A stretch of DNA of 64,000 nucleotides, taken from NCBI RefSeq assembly GCF_002266435.3, contig NZ_CP029426.2, positions 5,920,001 through 5,984,000 on the forward strand, written 5' to 3'. Below are positions 35,685-44,750 of this stretch, piece after piece (positions within the stretch are counted from its first letter, which is position 1; each line of letters opens with the position of its first letter). The notes beneath the pieces are model-generated. The model saw only the letters and a list, made by a program, of their open reading frames with translations. It did not search any database and was not told the DNA's origin. This DNA is from Bradyrhizobium amphicarpaeae. Lineage in GTDB: Bacteria; Pseudomonadota; Alphaproteobacteria; Rhizobiales; Xanthobacteraceae. Position numbers and translations under genes: made by a program.

Positions 35685-36470
35685 ATGCTATCCACGATCG
35701 CGGACTACACCAGGCTGACCAAGGACATGGGCAAGTCGCTGACGCAGGTCGCAACACAGCCGGATGTCAGCCGCGAGACCGACTATTTCCTGAGCCATAT
35801 CGGCAATGTGAAGACGATCGACGACTTCCTGAAGGACTATCGGCTCTATTCCTACGCGATGAAGGCCTTTGGCCTCAGCGACATGACCTATGCCAAGGCG
35901 TTCATGCGCAAGGTGCTGACCGAGGGCATCGGGAACAAGAACACGTTCGCCAACAAGCTGACCGATACCCGCTACCGGGAATTTGCCGCCGCCTTCAATT
36001 TCGCCGCGCTCGGCAGCAACGCGACGAAGACCGCCCAGGCCACGACCGGGACGGCGACCCATTATGTCACGCAGACGATGGAGCAGAAGGCCGGTGACCA
36101 GAACGAGGGCCTGCGGCTGGCGCTCTATTTCACCCGCAAGGCCTCCACGATCACGACCGCCTACCAGGTGCTCGCGGACAAGGCGCTGACGCAGGTGGTT
36201 CAGACCGCGCTCGGCCTGCCGGCGACGATCAGCTCGGCCGACATCGACGCCCAGGCCAAGCTGATCACCAACAAGGTCAAGCTCACCGATTTCCAGGACC
36301 CTGCCAAGGTCACCAAATTCGTGCAGCGCTTCGCGGCGATGTGGGACGCGACCCAGGCCCAGAGCGACAGCTCGACCAATTCCGCGCTGATCCTGATCGG
36401 CGGCGCATCCTCGGCCAGCATGGATACCAACATGCTCGCGACTCTTCAGAACATCAGGTTCAACAGGTAA
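35685..36470 (+). CDS. DUF1217 flagellar protein
   Basis: The product has 261 residues and belongs to the DUF1217 family, which in rhizobia lies directly upstream of flgF. Visible features are the N-terminal IADYTRLTKDMGKSLTQVAT, FLKDYRLYSYAMKAFGLSDM and the C-terminal VQRFAAMWDATQAQ region. The protein is largely helical, without signal peptide or membrane segment, as expected for an exported axial or accessory protein. It is three bases from flgF and divergent from motA. The precise role is not established. Confidence 0.88.
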   Translation: MLSTIADYTRLTKDMGKSLTQVATQPDVSRETDYFLSHIGNVKTIDDFLKDYRLYSYAMKAFGLSDMTYAKAFMRKVLTEGIGNKNTFANKLTDTRYREFAAAFNFAALGSNATKTAQATTGTATHYVTQTMEQKAGDQNEGLRLALYFTRKASTITTAYQVLADKALTQVVQTALGLPATISSADIDAQAKLITNKVKLTDFQDPAKVTKFVQRFAAMWDATQAQSDSSTNSALILIGGASSASMDTNMLATLQNIRFNR

Positions 36471-36473
36471 GTC

Positions 36474-37202
36474 ATGCAATCGGCCCTCTATGTGGGTTTG
36501 TCGGCCCAGGTCGCCCTCGAAAAGCGCCTTCAGACGATCGCCAACAACGTCGCCAACGTCAACACGGCGGCATTCCGCACCGACGTGGTGAAGTTCGAGA
36601 CCGTGTTGTCCAAGGCCGGCGCGAACCCGGTCGCGTTCTCCTCGCCCGGCGACAACATCATCTCGCGCGAGCAAGGCAACATCACCGAGAGCGGCAATCC
36701 GCTCGACGTCGCCGTGGTCGGCCAAGGCTGGATAGCCTTCGCCGGTCCCAACGGCACGGTCTATACCCGCGACGGCCGGCTCCAGATCGGCGCCAACGGC
36801 GATCTACAGACCGTGAACGGATTTCCCGTCGTCGATTCCGGCGGCGCGCAGATCACGCTGGACCCGAACGGCGGACCGATCTCGATCGCGCGCAGCGGCG
36901 CGATCACTCAGGACAACAACGAGATCGGCACTATCGGCCTGTTCAGCATCCCTGCTGATGCCAATCTCGAGCGCTACGGCAATTCCGGCGTGACGCCGGA
37001 CCGGCCAGCGAGCGCCATCGCCGATTTCTCCCGCGACGGCTTCAAGCAGGGCTATGTCGAGGGCTCCGGCGCCAACCCGATGATGGAATTGACCAAGCTG
37101 ATCGCGGCCTCGCGCGCATTCGACGGCACCAATTCGATGATCGAGGGCACCGAGAGCTCGCTGCAGAACGCGATCCGGACGCTGGGCGAACCCGGCAAAT
37201 AG
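36474..37202 (+). CDS. flgF: Proximal rod protein FlgF
   Basis: The product has 242 residues. The rod motif (ALEKRLQTIANNVANVNTAA), the central VAVVGQGWIAFAGPNGTVYT and the C-terminal VEGSGANPMMELTKLIAASR identify FlgF. It is slightly shorter than FlgG, as normal. The gene is cotranscribed with the DUF1217 gene and probably fliI, 42 bases downstream. Confidence 0.93.
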   Translation: MQSALYVGLSAQVALEKRLQTIANNVANVNTAAFRTDVVKFETVLSKAGANPVAFSSPGDNIISREQGNITESGNPLDVAVVGQGWIAFAGPNGTVYTRDGRLQIGANGDLQTVNGFPVVDSGGAQITLDPNGGPISIARSGAITQDNNEIGTIGLFSIPADANLERYGNSGVTPDRPASAIADFSRDGFKQGYVEGSGANPMMELTKLIAASRAFDGTNSMIEGTESSLQNAIRTLGEPGK

Positions 37203-37244
37203 TCTGCGCCCCGCGCGCATCGAGATTGAGGTTGGACTGATACC

Positions 37245-38570
37245 TTGAACGCTCTTCGGCAACTCGAGTGGGCGCTGCTGGAGCTTCAGCAGAGCACTCC
37301 CCTGGCAAGCGTCAGCGGCGCGATCTCCGAGATCGCGCCGACGCATTTTCGTGTCTCCGGCCTGTCGCGCTTCGTCAGGCTCGGCGAGCTCATCGGCGTC
37401 AATTCGGGCGGCAAGCCGCAGATCGGAGAGGTGGTGCGAATCGACAGCGAGGGCATCATCGCCAAGCCGTTCGACCGCCAGTTCGCAGGCGGACTCGGCT
37501 CGGTCGCCTACCGGATGCCGCCCCTGGCCTTCGCGCCCGATCCGAGCTGGAAAGGTCGCGTCATCAACGCCCTCGGCGCGCCGCTGGACGGATTGGGGCC
37601 CCTTACGCCGGGCCCCCAGGCGGTCTCGGCGGAGGCTGAGGCGCCGTCGGCCATGAAGCGCGCACGCGTGCACAAGCCGCTGCGCACCGGCGTCCGCGTC
37701 ATCGATCTGTTCGCACCGATCTGCGCCGGCCAGCGCGTCGGCATCTTTGCCGGTTCCGGCGTCGGCAAGTCGACGCTGCTTGCGATGCTCGCCCGCAGCC
37801 AGGGTTTCGACACCGTGGTGCTGGCCCTGGTCGGCGAGCGCGGCCGCGAGGTGCGCGAGTTCATCGAGGACGTGCTGGGCAACGATCGCCAGCGCGCCGT
37901 CACCATCGTGTCGACCGGAGACGAAAGCCCGATGATGCGGCGGCTGGCGCCGAAGACGGCCATGGCGGTCGCGGAATATTTCCGCGGCCGGGGCGAATCG
38001 GTCCTGCTCATGGTCGATTCGATCACCCGCTTCGCCCATGCCGCCCGCGAGGTCGCGCTCGCCGCCGGCGAGCCTGCGGTCGCGCGCGGCTATGCGCCGA
38101 CGGTCTTCACCGATCTGCCGCGCCTCCTCGAGCGCGCCGGGCCCGGCGAGGAAGGCTCCGGCACCATCACCGGGATCTTCTCGGTGCTGGTCGACGGCGA
38201 CGATCACAACGAGCCGATCGCCGACACCATCCGCAGCACGCTCGATGGGCACATCGTGCTCTCCAGGCACATCGCCGATCAGGCGCGCTACCCGGCTGTC
38301 GACGTTCTGGCCTCGGTCTCACGTCTCGCGCATAACGTCTGGGATCCCGAAGAGCGTGAATTGGTCAGCAAGCTGCGTGCCTTGATCGCCAAATACGAGG
38401 ACACGCGCGACCTTCGCCTGATGGGCGGCTATCAGCCGGGACGTGATTCGGGCCTCGACCAGGCGGTCGAGATGGTTCCGAGAATCTACGGCGCGATGCG
38501 GCAGGACGCTTCGGCGCCCCCGAGCGCCGATCCCTTCCGCGAACTGCGGGACATGCTCAAGGGCGAATAG
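37245..38570 (+). CDS. fliI: Flagellar export ATPase FliI
   Basis: The product has 441 residues and is an F1-type ATPase. Walker A is AGSGVGKST at 169-177; Walker B is VLLMVD at 253-258; GERGREVREFIEDVL and the YPAVDVLASVSRL region are also typical. It energises export in the cytoplasm together with FliH (19445) and the FliJ-like protein (6368). The start is TTG at 37245, with GGA a few bases upstream. No fliJ follows, unlike in many bacteria. The 830 bases after it are non-coding. Confidence 0.96.
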   Translation: MNALRQLEWALLELQQSTPLASVSGAISEIAPTHFRVSGLSRFVRLGELIGVNSGGKPQIGEVVRIDSEGIIAKPFDRQFAGGLGSVAYRMPPLAFAPDPSWKGRVINALGAPLDGLGPLTPGPQAVSAEAEAPSAMKRARVHKPLRTGVRVIDLFAPICAGQRVGIFAGSGVGKSTLLAMLARSQGFDTVVLALVGERGREVREFIEDVLGNDRQRAVTIVSTGDESPMMRRLAPKTAMAVAEYFRGRGESVLLMVDSITRFAHAAREVALAAGEPAVARGYAPTVFTDLPRLLERAGPGEEGSGTITGIFSVLVDGDDHNEPIADTIRSTLDGHIVLSRHIADQARYPAVDVLASVSRLAHNVWDPEERELVSKLRALIAKYEDTRDLRLMGGYQPGRDSGLDQAVEMVPRIYGAMRQDASAPPSADPFRELRDMLKGE

Positions 38571-39404
38571 CTGAACGAGATAGGCCGCCATCCCGTTCCT
38601 GCTCGATATTTCGACAGGAGATTGCGCATGCCGCCACGCCGCCGGCGCATGCGCCGCACCACCGTCGCCGGTCTTTCGTCCTGTGGCCTCAACCATCCGT
38701 GTGAGAGCAGCGCGCGGCCGTGCCGCAAGCGACCGCACGGGCGATTTGGCGGGCGTCACGATTAACAACCGACACGTGCAATTCCTGCGAGTTCCCTTGT
38801 CGATTCTGCGCCTCCACGCACAAGTTGTGGATGACGCGCCGAACTCCCCGTCGTCATGCACAAGCATCGATCAATCTGCGTCGATTACGGACAGCGGGAT
38901 GCCGTGCAATCATGGCGTCGCAGAGTTGAGTGCATGTTGCTTGTCTGACAGCGTATTGCGTTCACCACCATGTGTCCCGATCAGCGAGATTGTCTTGAAC
39001 TTTACATTCGCCTGCAACGACATCCGGGCTCCGCGAGCGTCTCTACTTGATTTTGTTGAGAAGCTCATTCATCGTTTCGACGGAACATAAGAAACGTCTG
39101 CGTGTAACTTGAACTCAGGGGCTTCGGTTGAACTATTCCGATCCATCGTCCGTTGACGACGACAACTCGGGCTCCCGCGCGACGACGACGCTGCTGGCAT
39201 GTCAACGACGCGGTTTCTCACTCCGGAGCACGCGAGCCCCGGCGGTCCAGGCCGGACGTGCTGCAAGCCCTTCGTTCGAACGAGAGCTCGACACGATTCG
39301 CTCGCCGGACAGCAGCCGATCGATGTCTTTCTATGGATCAGCAGGCCGGAGCGCAAAGCGGCTCCGGAGCGCCGCAGACGAAGTTTCGGGGGCGGGGTAA
39401 ATTC
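38571..39404. other. Intergenic region between fliI and the second MarR gene
   Basis: About 830 bases without a gene I can support. Short frames such as 38683-39090 plus have no domain, no good ribosome site and an odd composition. The stretch from about 38880 to 39070 looks less GC-rich than the surroundings. It should include the promoter of the MarR gene at 39405. No clear terminator for fliI was found. Confidence 0.45.
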
Positions 39405-40040
39405 ATGCCATTGGCACGGGAAGCCGTCGAGCTGCTGATCCAAGCGGCGAGGGTTTGGTATTTCGAAGGCAACCAACATGGATTGCGCGATCGGGAATGG
39501 ATGGCGCTTCGCTTTCTCGGCCGCGCCAACAGATTTTCGCGCACGCCTTCCGCGCTCGCCGGCTTCATCGGCGCCACCAGAGCGACCGCATCGCAGATCG
39601 TGAAGACGCTGGAGGGCAAGTCCTTTCTGGTGCGCAAACCGTCGCAAGAGGACAAGCGTTCCGTCGCCCTGCACATCACCGCCCAGGGCGAGAAATGCCT
39701 GAGCCAGCACGACCCGATCAATCACGTGGTCAATGCGGTCACCTCGCTCGGGAACGACGAATGCGTCAGGCTGCGGGATTCGCTCCGCGAGGTCCTCAAT
39801 CATCTCGATGCGGCCCATCAGCGGCTCGACGCCAGCATCTGCCGTGACTGCATGTTTCTCGCCGAACGCAGCCCGGCGACCTCGAAGGGACGCACGAGCG
39901 CCGAATTCATGTGCCGGCTGTATCGCGCTCCGATCTCGCTCGAGGAGACCGAACTGCTGTGCACCAGCTTCGAGCGCACCCGCGACCGCCCGAAGATCGA
40001 GCAGCATCTCGACCGCGCGCGGGTCGCAAGCCAGGGCTGA
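39405..40040 (+). CDS. MarR-family regulator with C-terminal four-cysteine motif (copy 2)
   Basis: This 211-residue paralogue of the protein at 1595 is closely alike over most of its length (LRDREWMALRFLGRANRFSR, RTPSALAGFIGATRATAS). The four-cysteine C-terminus is again present: CRDC at 146-149, Cys170 in EFMCRLYR and Cys186 in LLCTSFE, plus a longer charged tail. ATG 39405 is preceded by GGGGCGGGG and corresponds to the start of copy 1; an in-frame ATG at 39333 has no ribosome site. The two copies lie on either side of the flagellar cluster and on the same strand. The target and ligand are unknown. Confidence 0.85.
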   Translation: MPLAREAVELLIQAARVWYFEGNQHGLRDREWMALRFLGRANRFSRTPSALAGFIGATRATASQIVKTLEGKSFLVRKPSQEDKRSVALHITAQGEKCLSQHDPINHVVNAVTSLGNDECVRLRDSLREVLNHLDAAHQRLDASICRDCMFLAERSPATSKGRTSAEFMCRLYRAPISLEETELLCTSFERTRDRPKIEQHLDRARVASQG

Positions 40041-40145
40041 GGCGGACGCAATTTCCGCGCGAGTGGCTGCGGCGGAGCCTGCGGACGGCTGGCCGCGCCT
40101 GTCTTTGAACGACGCCCTCCATCCTCTCGCGCCCCGAAGACATGC

Positions 40146-40163
40146 GCCGAAACCGAATTTCGG
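40146..40163. repeat. Short dispersed repeat core, copy A
   Basis: An 18-base sequence containing CCGAAA-CCGAA-TTTCGG is identical to 60493-60510, and with flanking bases the match is 23 of 24. The imperfect symmetry and the position in non-coding DNA at both sites suggest part of an interspersed repeat family of this genome. Confidence 0.5.
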
Positions 40164-40219
40164 AAACTAAGAACATTTTCGCGACGAGATTCTCGGAGCA
40201 CGGAGACAGGCTCGATCCT

Positions 40220-40317
40220 GTAGCCCGGATGGAGCGCCAGCGTAATCCCGGACAGTCGAGATGCCGGGCAGCGGCCCCGGATGCGCTGGCGCGCCCCGTC
40301 GGCTCCATCCGGGCTAC
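40220..40317. repeat. Large palindromic intergenic repeat (cruciform element)
   Basis: Perfect 16-base terminal arms (GTAGCCCGGATGGAGC at 40220-40235 and its complement at 40302-40317) enclose a second inverted pair, CGCCAGCG (40235-40242) and CGCTGGCG (40284-40291). The sequence strongly resembles a palindromic element widespread in Bradyrhizobium and relatives (recalled). It lies between the MarR gene and the porin terminator. Confidence 0.75.
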
Positions 40318-40347
40318 GGGGTCGTCAGACATCGCGCAGGATCGCGC

Positions 40348-40382
40348 ACAAAAAAACACCCGGCGGTTTCCCGCCGGGTGTT
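40348..40382 (-). terminator. Rho-independent terminator of the porin gene
   Basis: A long GC-rich stem (arms about 40355-40367 and 40370-40382) is followed on the minus strand by a run of seven T. It lies 22 bases after the porin stop codon at 40404. It is a strong terminator, as expected for a highly expressed porin gene. Confidence 0.92.
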
Positions 40383-40403
40383 CGTCAGATGGTTCGAAAG
40401 ATC

Positions 40404-41975
40404 TTACCAGTTGCGCTGGGCGCGGAGCAGCAGGGTGATGCTGTCCTGATCCTTCAGCTCGTACAGGGCGGCCGGCTTGGCCGTCGTGCCGGCACCGGCG
40501 TAACCAACCGTGCCCGAGTACTTCTGGTCGAGACGGGTCCAGTTCAGGTCGCCCGAGAACGTCAGGTTCTTGACGGGGGTCCAGCGGGTGATCACGCCGA
40601 TCTGGCCGACGGCGAAGTCAGGGTTACAACCCGTGACACCGGCGAGACCGCCGAACACGCCGCCTGCACCGCCAGCGCCGCAGAGAGCGGTCTTGGCAGT
40701 CGAACCGTACTGCGCCTGAGCGTAGGCACCGTACAGCGCGGTGTTCCAGTAGGCATCCCAGTTATGGGTGTAAGCACCACGGAAGCCCCAGGTCTTGACG
40801 GTTTCCTGCTGGCCGCCCGTGACGAACACGGTGTCCGGAGCATAGGCGAAGCCGACGCTCTGATAGGCGACGCCCGAGCTGCCGAACATCGAATAGCTGC
40901 TGCCCGCCAGGTTCTGGAAGTTGTAGCGGGTCGCACCGTCGGTGTAGACGCCCTGGATGTTGATCACGTCACCCGCACCGGTCGGGATGTTCTTGATCGA
41001 CAGAGCGAGCTGAACCGCCCAGCCCCACTTGTCGTCGGGGTGGCCGGTGGCTTCGGTGGCACCGTAATAGGCGACGTGGTTGTCATGCGCGGCAACCGAC
41101 GCCTGGAACATGCCCCAAGCCTGGTCGACACGGACCATACCGACGAGGTTCGGCGAACGCGAACCGCCGATGGCGTTGGTGCCGTACGAACCACCGATCA
41201 TGCTGCCGGCGGTCGCGCCGGTCAGGTTGACATTGCCGGCCTGGTAATAGGCCGTCGCGTCTTCAGCCGAGAACGACGCCGTCACGCCCTGACCGAAGTC
41301 AGCGGTGTAGGTGAACTGGTTGACGCCGGTGACCGTGCCGGAACCGCCGACGAGGCTGTCGATGTTGTTGCCGGGATAGTTGGTCCAGGGCGCGTCGAAC
41401 TGCGACACGGCCTTACCCATGGTGAAGCCGGCGAACTGGATGAAGGCGTAGTACACGCCGAGCGAACCGCCCGAGGTGTTGCCGTCGGTGCCGTTGATCG
41501 ACGAACCAACGAGCGCCGGGGTGGCGCCGGAGGTGTTGAGGCCGAGGTTGCCGGTATAGACCGTGCCGCCCGTTGCCGAGCCGGAGCCCTGATAGCCACC
41601 GGTGGTCCAGGTGAACACGCCGTCGAAGAAGGTACGGACGACGCCGTATTCGGTCGCGGTGCGCGTGTCGATGTTGAGATCTTCACGAGCGCGCATCGAG
41701 TAGGTGTTGCTGAGGCGGTTGTGCGCACCGGCCGGCGAACCGTTCGAGATGCCGTACAGGCTGTTGGTGTTGAACGCGACTTCAGCGCGCAGATAACCAC
41801 CCAGCTTGATGCAGGTGTCGGTGCCCGGGATGTAGTAGAAACCGGCGCCGTAGAGCGAGCAGATCTTCACGTATTCGACCGCCTTGGCCTTCACGGGGAG
41901 ATCGGCAGCGAACGCCCCGGAGGCGGCCATCAGGCCGGCAGCCGAGCCGAGCAAAAGCGTCTTCGTCAACTTCAT
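40404..41975 (-). CDS. Outer-membrane porin (alphaproteobacterial Omp2 type)
   Basis: The product has 523 residues. A signal peptide (LLLGSAAGLMAASGAFA, cut before ADLPVKAKA) is followed by the family start VEYVKICSLYGAGFYYIPGT with CIKLGGYLRAEV, then long alternating, Gly/Thr/Asn-rich beta strands and a C-terminal aromatic residue (QRNW) as required for insertion. The two cysteines in the first loop (CSLYGAG, DTCIKLGG) are a constant feature of this porin family. ATG 41975 has a strong GGAGG. The gene has a long leader or promoter region of about 500 bases shared with a divergent MarR gene. Confidence 0.95.
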   Translation of the reverse strand: MKLTKTLLLGSAAGLMAASGAFAADLPVKAKAVEYVKICSLYGAGFYYIPGTDTCIKLGGYLRAEVAFNTNSLYGISNGSPAGAHNRLSNTYSMRAREDLNIDTRTATEYGVVRTFFDGVFTWTTGGYQGSGSATGGTVYTGNLGLNTSGATPALVGSSINGTDGNTSGGSLGVYYAFIQFAGFTMGKAVSQFDAPWTNYPGNNIDSLVGGSGTVTGVNQFTYTADFGQGVTASFSAEDATAYYQAGNVNLTGATAGSMIGGSYGTNAIGGSRSPNLVGMVRVDQAWGMFQASVAAHDNHVAYYGATEATGHPDDKWGWAVQLALSIKNIPTGAGDVINIQGVYTDGATRYNFQNLAGSSYSMFGSSGVAYQSVGFAYAPDTVFVTGGQQETVKTWGFRGAYTHNWDAYWNTALYGAYAQAQYGSTAKTALCGAGGAGGVFGGLAGVTGCNPDFAVGQIGVITRWTPVKNLTFSGDLNWTRLDQKYSGTVGYAGAGTTAKPAALYELKDQDSITLLLRAQRNW

Positions 41976-42487
41976 TAGGTAAACCTCCAGGTCGATTCAG
42001 GGGGTTCGGCTTCCTCGGCGGACACCGCGTCACCCTCACAATTTCCGTTCAATTCAGATCCGCACCGAAGGTCCGGACTGAAACGACAGTGAGGTGCCCC
42101 CCCTCCGTCGTGCCTCACGTATAGTTTATAAAAACAACGGCCTCAATTTATTGATTTAATGAATCGTAACTTCGGCCGGAGATGTTGCTCAAGGGCAACA
42201 GAGGCGAGCGGCGCGGTAACTAAGCATTTAATATAAAAAGAAAAAGCCCTCAGGGGGCATCCCGAGGGCTTTCTTGGAGGTCTCACATCGCTGTCCATCG
42301 ACAGGGTCAAGAGCAGCAAAGATTGAGTGAGAGGAGACGTAATTTAATTAATTGTTTTTTGCAAGCACTAAACCGTCAAGCCGTGTCCGCGGCGTAGTGT
42401 CCGCCACCATTGTCTATGCGTGATATGCGAGACGCTTCCCCAATATCCCATTAAAAGACTGAACCGAGGGAAACGGGGGGCAGCCGC
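41976..42487. other. Divergent porin / MarR intergenic region with orphan terminator
   Basis: About 510 bases separate the two divergent genes. The stretch near 42120-42240 is AT-rich. A perfect nine-base-pair hairpin (AAAGCCCTC at 42243-42251 and GAGGGCTTT at 42264-42272) is followed on the minus strand by TTTTTCTTTTT. No annotated gene precedes it, so a small RNA read on the minus strand from about 42340, or attenuation in a long porin leader, is possible. Confidence 0.6.
42235..42272 (-). terminator. Orphan intrinsic terminator between porin and MarR
   Basis: The stem of nine base pairs has a 12-base loop; on the minus strand the T-rich tail TTTTTCTTTTT follows, on the plus strand only TTTCTT. 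It lies 260 bases upstream of the porin start, in the direction of porin transcription. It must therefore end either a short unannotated RNA or a premature porin transcript. Confidence 0.75.
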
Positions 42488-42967
42488 ATGATCGAGAAAA
42501 AACTCGACAGGGCGATTACGGACTTCATCTGGAACGTCGTCGAAATTCACTCGCAGCTGGAGGACATCCATACCAGCTGGGCCGGACTGCTCGGCATTAC
42601 CGAGCCGCAATGGCTGATCCTGATGGCCATCACGGAACTTGACGAGGGACGAGGCGTCGCCGGGATCGACATCGCAAACAAGCTGCGCGTTCACCCGGCT
42701 TTCGTGACCAACCAGACCAAGAGCCTCGAAAAGAGCGGCTTTCTATCGCGCCGGCCGGCAGCGGACGACGCACGCTTCGTCCTGATGTCACTGACGGCGA
42801 AGGCCAGGACGGAAATCGAGAAGCTGTCGAAGAGGAAGCTCGCCTTGAACTCGACCATGTTCAACGAGCTCGACGAGAAGTCCCTGGCTGAGTTGAACGC
42901 CGCGCTTGCAACGATTGCCAAGAACGCGCGGCTGGCTGCCCGGTTGCTGGCGATCGACGCGTCGTGA
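42488..42967 (+). CDS. MarR-family transcriptional regulator
   Basis: The product has 159 residues with the usual MarR build: an N-terminal dimerisation helix, a winged-helix core (TEPQWLILMAITELDEG, IANKLRVHPAFVTNQTKSLE, SRRPAADDARFVLMSLT) and a C-terminal helix pair. It lacks the cysteine tail of the other two MarR proteins in this window and is clearly a different branch. It is divergent from the porin gene and may regulate it (inference). The neighbouring hydrolase-like gene at 42992 is convergent. Confidence 0.9.
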   Translation: MIEKKLDRAITDFIWNVVEIHSQLEDIHTSWAGLLGITEPQWLILMAITELDEGRGVAGIDIANKLRVHPAFVTNQTKSLEKSGFLSRRPAADDARFVLMSLTAKARTEIEKLSKRKLALNSTMFNELDEKSLAELNAALATIAKNARLAARLLAIDAS

Positions 42968-42991
42968 CCCGCCGATGCGCGGCTGACGCTG

Positions 42992-44062
42992 CTAGAGGCG
43001 GGTTACGGAATCCAGCTGGCGGCCGCCTCCCAGCTTGTTGTCGAGCCATTCGAGAATGAAATTGTCGACAGCGATGAAATTCTCGACCTCGCCCAGTGGA
43101 TGGGGGATGCAGTTCGGCACAACAGTCGAGCAGTCAGCTCCGGCCTGCCGATAGCCGGCTTGCAGCGCGAGCGCGTCCTCTTCCCAAACCATCGAGCGAC
43201 TTCCGACGACCACGAGAAGCGGGCAAGGTATGCGACGCGACGGCTGCAGCCAATCCGGCGGGGTCGCGGCCTGCTCGACGCCACTCTTCCGGCGCAGCCA
43301 AGCCCGGCGCATGATCGGTGTCGCGATGCCGCCGTCGCACACGGCTGCAGCAATCCTGCGATCCGACATGGCGAGACGGGACGCATGGCTGGCGCCCGCT
43401 CCTTCGCCATAGACAGCAATCCGTCGCGTATCGACGTCCGGGCGAGCCGCGAGATAGTCGAGCCAGCATGCAAGCATATGCTCGGCTTTGAATGGGCGAC
43501 GGATGGACGCATTGCCCGCATGAACGAGCAGAAGCGACATGTTGCGGTGGCAGTAGGCCGGCGACAATCTGCTCATCATCGCGCCCAGCGTGACCCCTTC
43601 GTCGGCGATGCAGATCACGACGGGAGAACGCTCCTGATGGAACGCCGGCCGAAAGAGGCCCGTCAACGGTCCTCGATCAAGGCCGTCGATCGTCACATGC
43701 TGGATCGCCGGACCGACCTCATTCTCCAGGCCCCTCAGGCCGATATCGAGCCTGTCGGAGAGGTCGCCATCCGCGATATCTCCCGGTGAAGACAAACTTC
43801 GCGCGACTTCGAGCGCCGTCAGGGAGCACAGCCATGCTTCCAGGGCAATCGGGGCGGACTCGTCCCTGCGCGCAGATTCGGCGGATATCCGGTAGTCGTC
43901 TGCGACCCTCAACCAGTCCGAAACCCACAGATGCCTGGACCTCTCTCGCACCAGATCCGCGACGGACAGGCTGTCGAAAAATTCGGACGCGCGGTGGCGC
44001 AAGCGCGCCAGATTTGCACCCGCGCCGTCGCACGAGCCGTGAGGCCAATGATCACCTTGCAT
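42992..44062 (-). CDS. Alpha/beta-hydrolase-like protein lacking the nucleophile serine
   Basis: The product has 356 residues. An N-terminal helical part (about 1-115) is followed by an alpha/beta-hydrolase fold: RSPVVICIADEG as the first strand, YLAARPDVDTRRIAVYGEGA leading to the elbow, and PLLVVVGSRSMVWEEDALAL as the acid-bearing strand. At the elbow the sequence is GEGAG (219-223) where GxSxG is expected, so Ser is replaced by Gly; a serine follows at 225. A histidine near PHPLGE could be the third triad member. It may be inactive, or use the shifted serine. ATG 44062 has GGGGGAC upstream. Confidence 0.7.
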   Translation of the reverse strand: MQGDHWPHGSCDGAGANLARLRHRASEFFDSLSVADLVRERSRHLWVSDWLRVADDYRISAESARRDESAPIALEAWLCSLTALEVARSLSSPGDIADGDLSDRLDIGLRGLENEVGPAIQHVTIDGLDRGPLTGLFRPAFHQERSPVVICIADEGVTLGAMMSRLSPAYCHRNMSLLLVHAGNASIRRPFKAEHMLACWLDYLAARPDVDTRRIAVYGEGAGASHASRLAMSDRRIAAAVCDGGIATPIMRRAWLRRKSGVEQAATPPDWLQPSRRIPCPLLVVVGSRSMVWEEDALALQAGYRQAGADCSTVVPNCIPHPLGEVENFIAVDNFILEWLDNKLGGGRQLDSVTRL

Positions 44063-44750
44063 GTCAGTCCCCCGACGGCGCAGTCAGCGAATACCAAGAC
44101 TTGAATCAGGGCTTGGATTCCCGAGACTTGCCGGCTGCACTTTCAGCAGAGCGCTAGACGAAACTGCGGTCGTCAAACGAGCCGGGCCGGATACGAAATC
44201 CAATCGGGCTCAACTCAATCGTCACGCTGCAGCTCCATTGCTGATAGTTGGTTAGGGCCCCACGCCATTCTGCCATTTTTGCGGCTCCGAGTTGTAGTTT
44301 TTGTGCAGTCAAAAGAGAGAGTCTGGATTGCGTTTGATGACGAAGGAGGCTCAAACGTCTCAGCATCCTCATGAATTTTCATGACGACAGTATCCTTCCC
44401 GCTCATCACGATCTCGCGAGAGTCAGGCCGTTGTCCCTTCCGTCGGTGCCCACTCTCGTCGGTCACGCAAGTTGAGCGGAGACCGCGCAACAAATGTGAT
44501 CTTTTCGAATTTCTGCCGAAACGAATAGTCTTGCAGAGCTGGCGGAGCATGCTCTCTCATCCCGTCTGGTGGATGGCAGTATTCCCTACCCCGGCGGCGC
44601 TCGTTCCTCACGTTAAGCGGGCCCTCCGGCACCGCCTTGTATGCATTATCCCAGTTGCCATCGCGGCGAACTTCGCCTTACATGCCGGCAACTCGCCCGC
44701 GGATGACGGCCGGGGCCAAAAAATCACAGACATTGTCAAAGGGACGGAAT
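44063..44750. other. Intergenic region without a supportable gene
   Basis: About 690 bases lie between divergent genes. The part from 44220 to 44560 looks less GC-rich and contains short overlapping frames on both strands, none with a recognisable domain. Decayed coding sequence cannot be excluded. The region should hold the promoter of the reductase-like gene at 44751. Confidence 0.45.

Noticed and set aside
38683..39090. 135-codon plus-strand frame after fliI
   Set aside because: Composition is unlike the neighbouring genes, there is no ribosome site, and it does not resemble FliJ.
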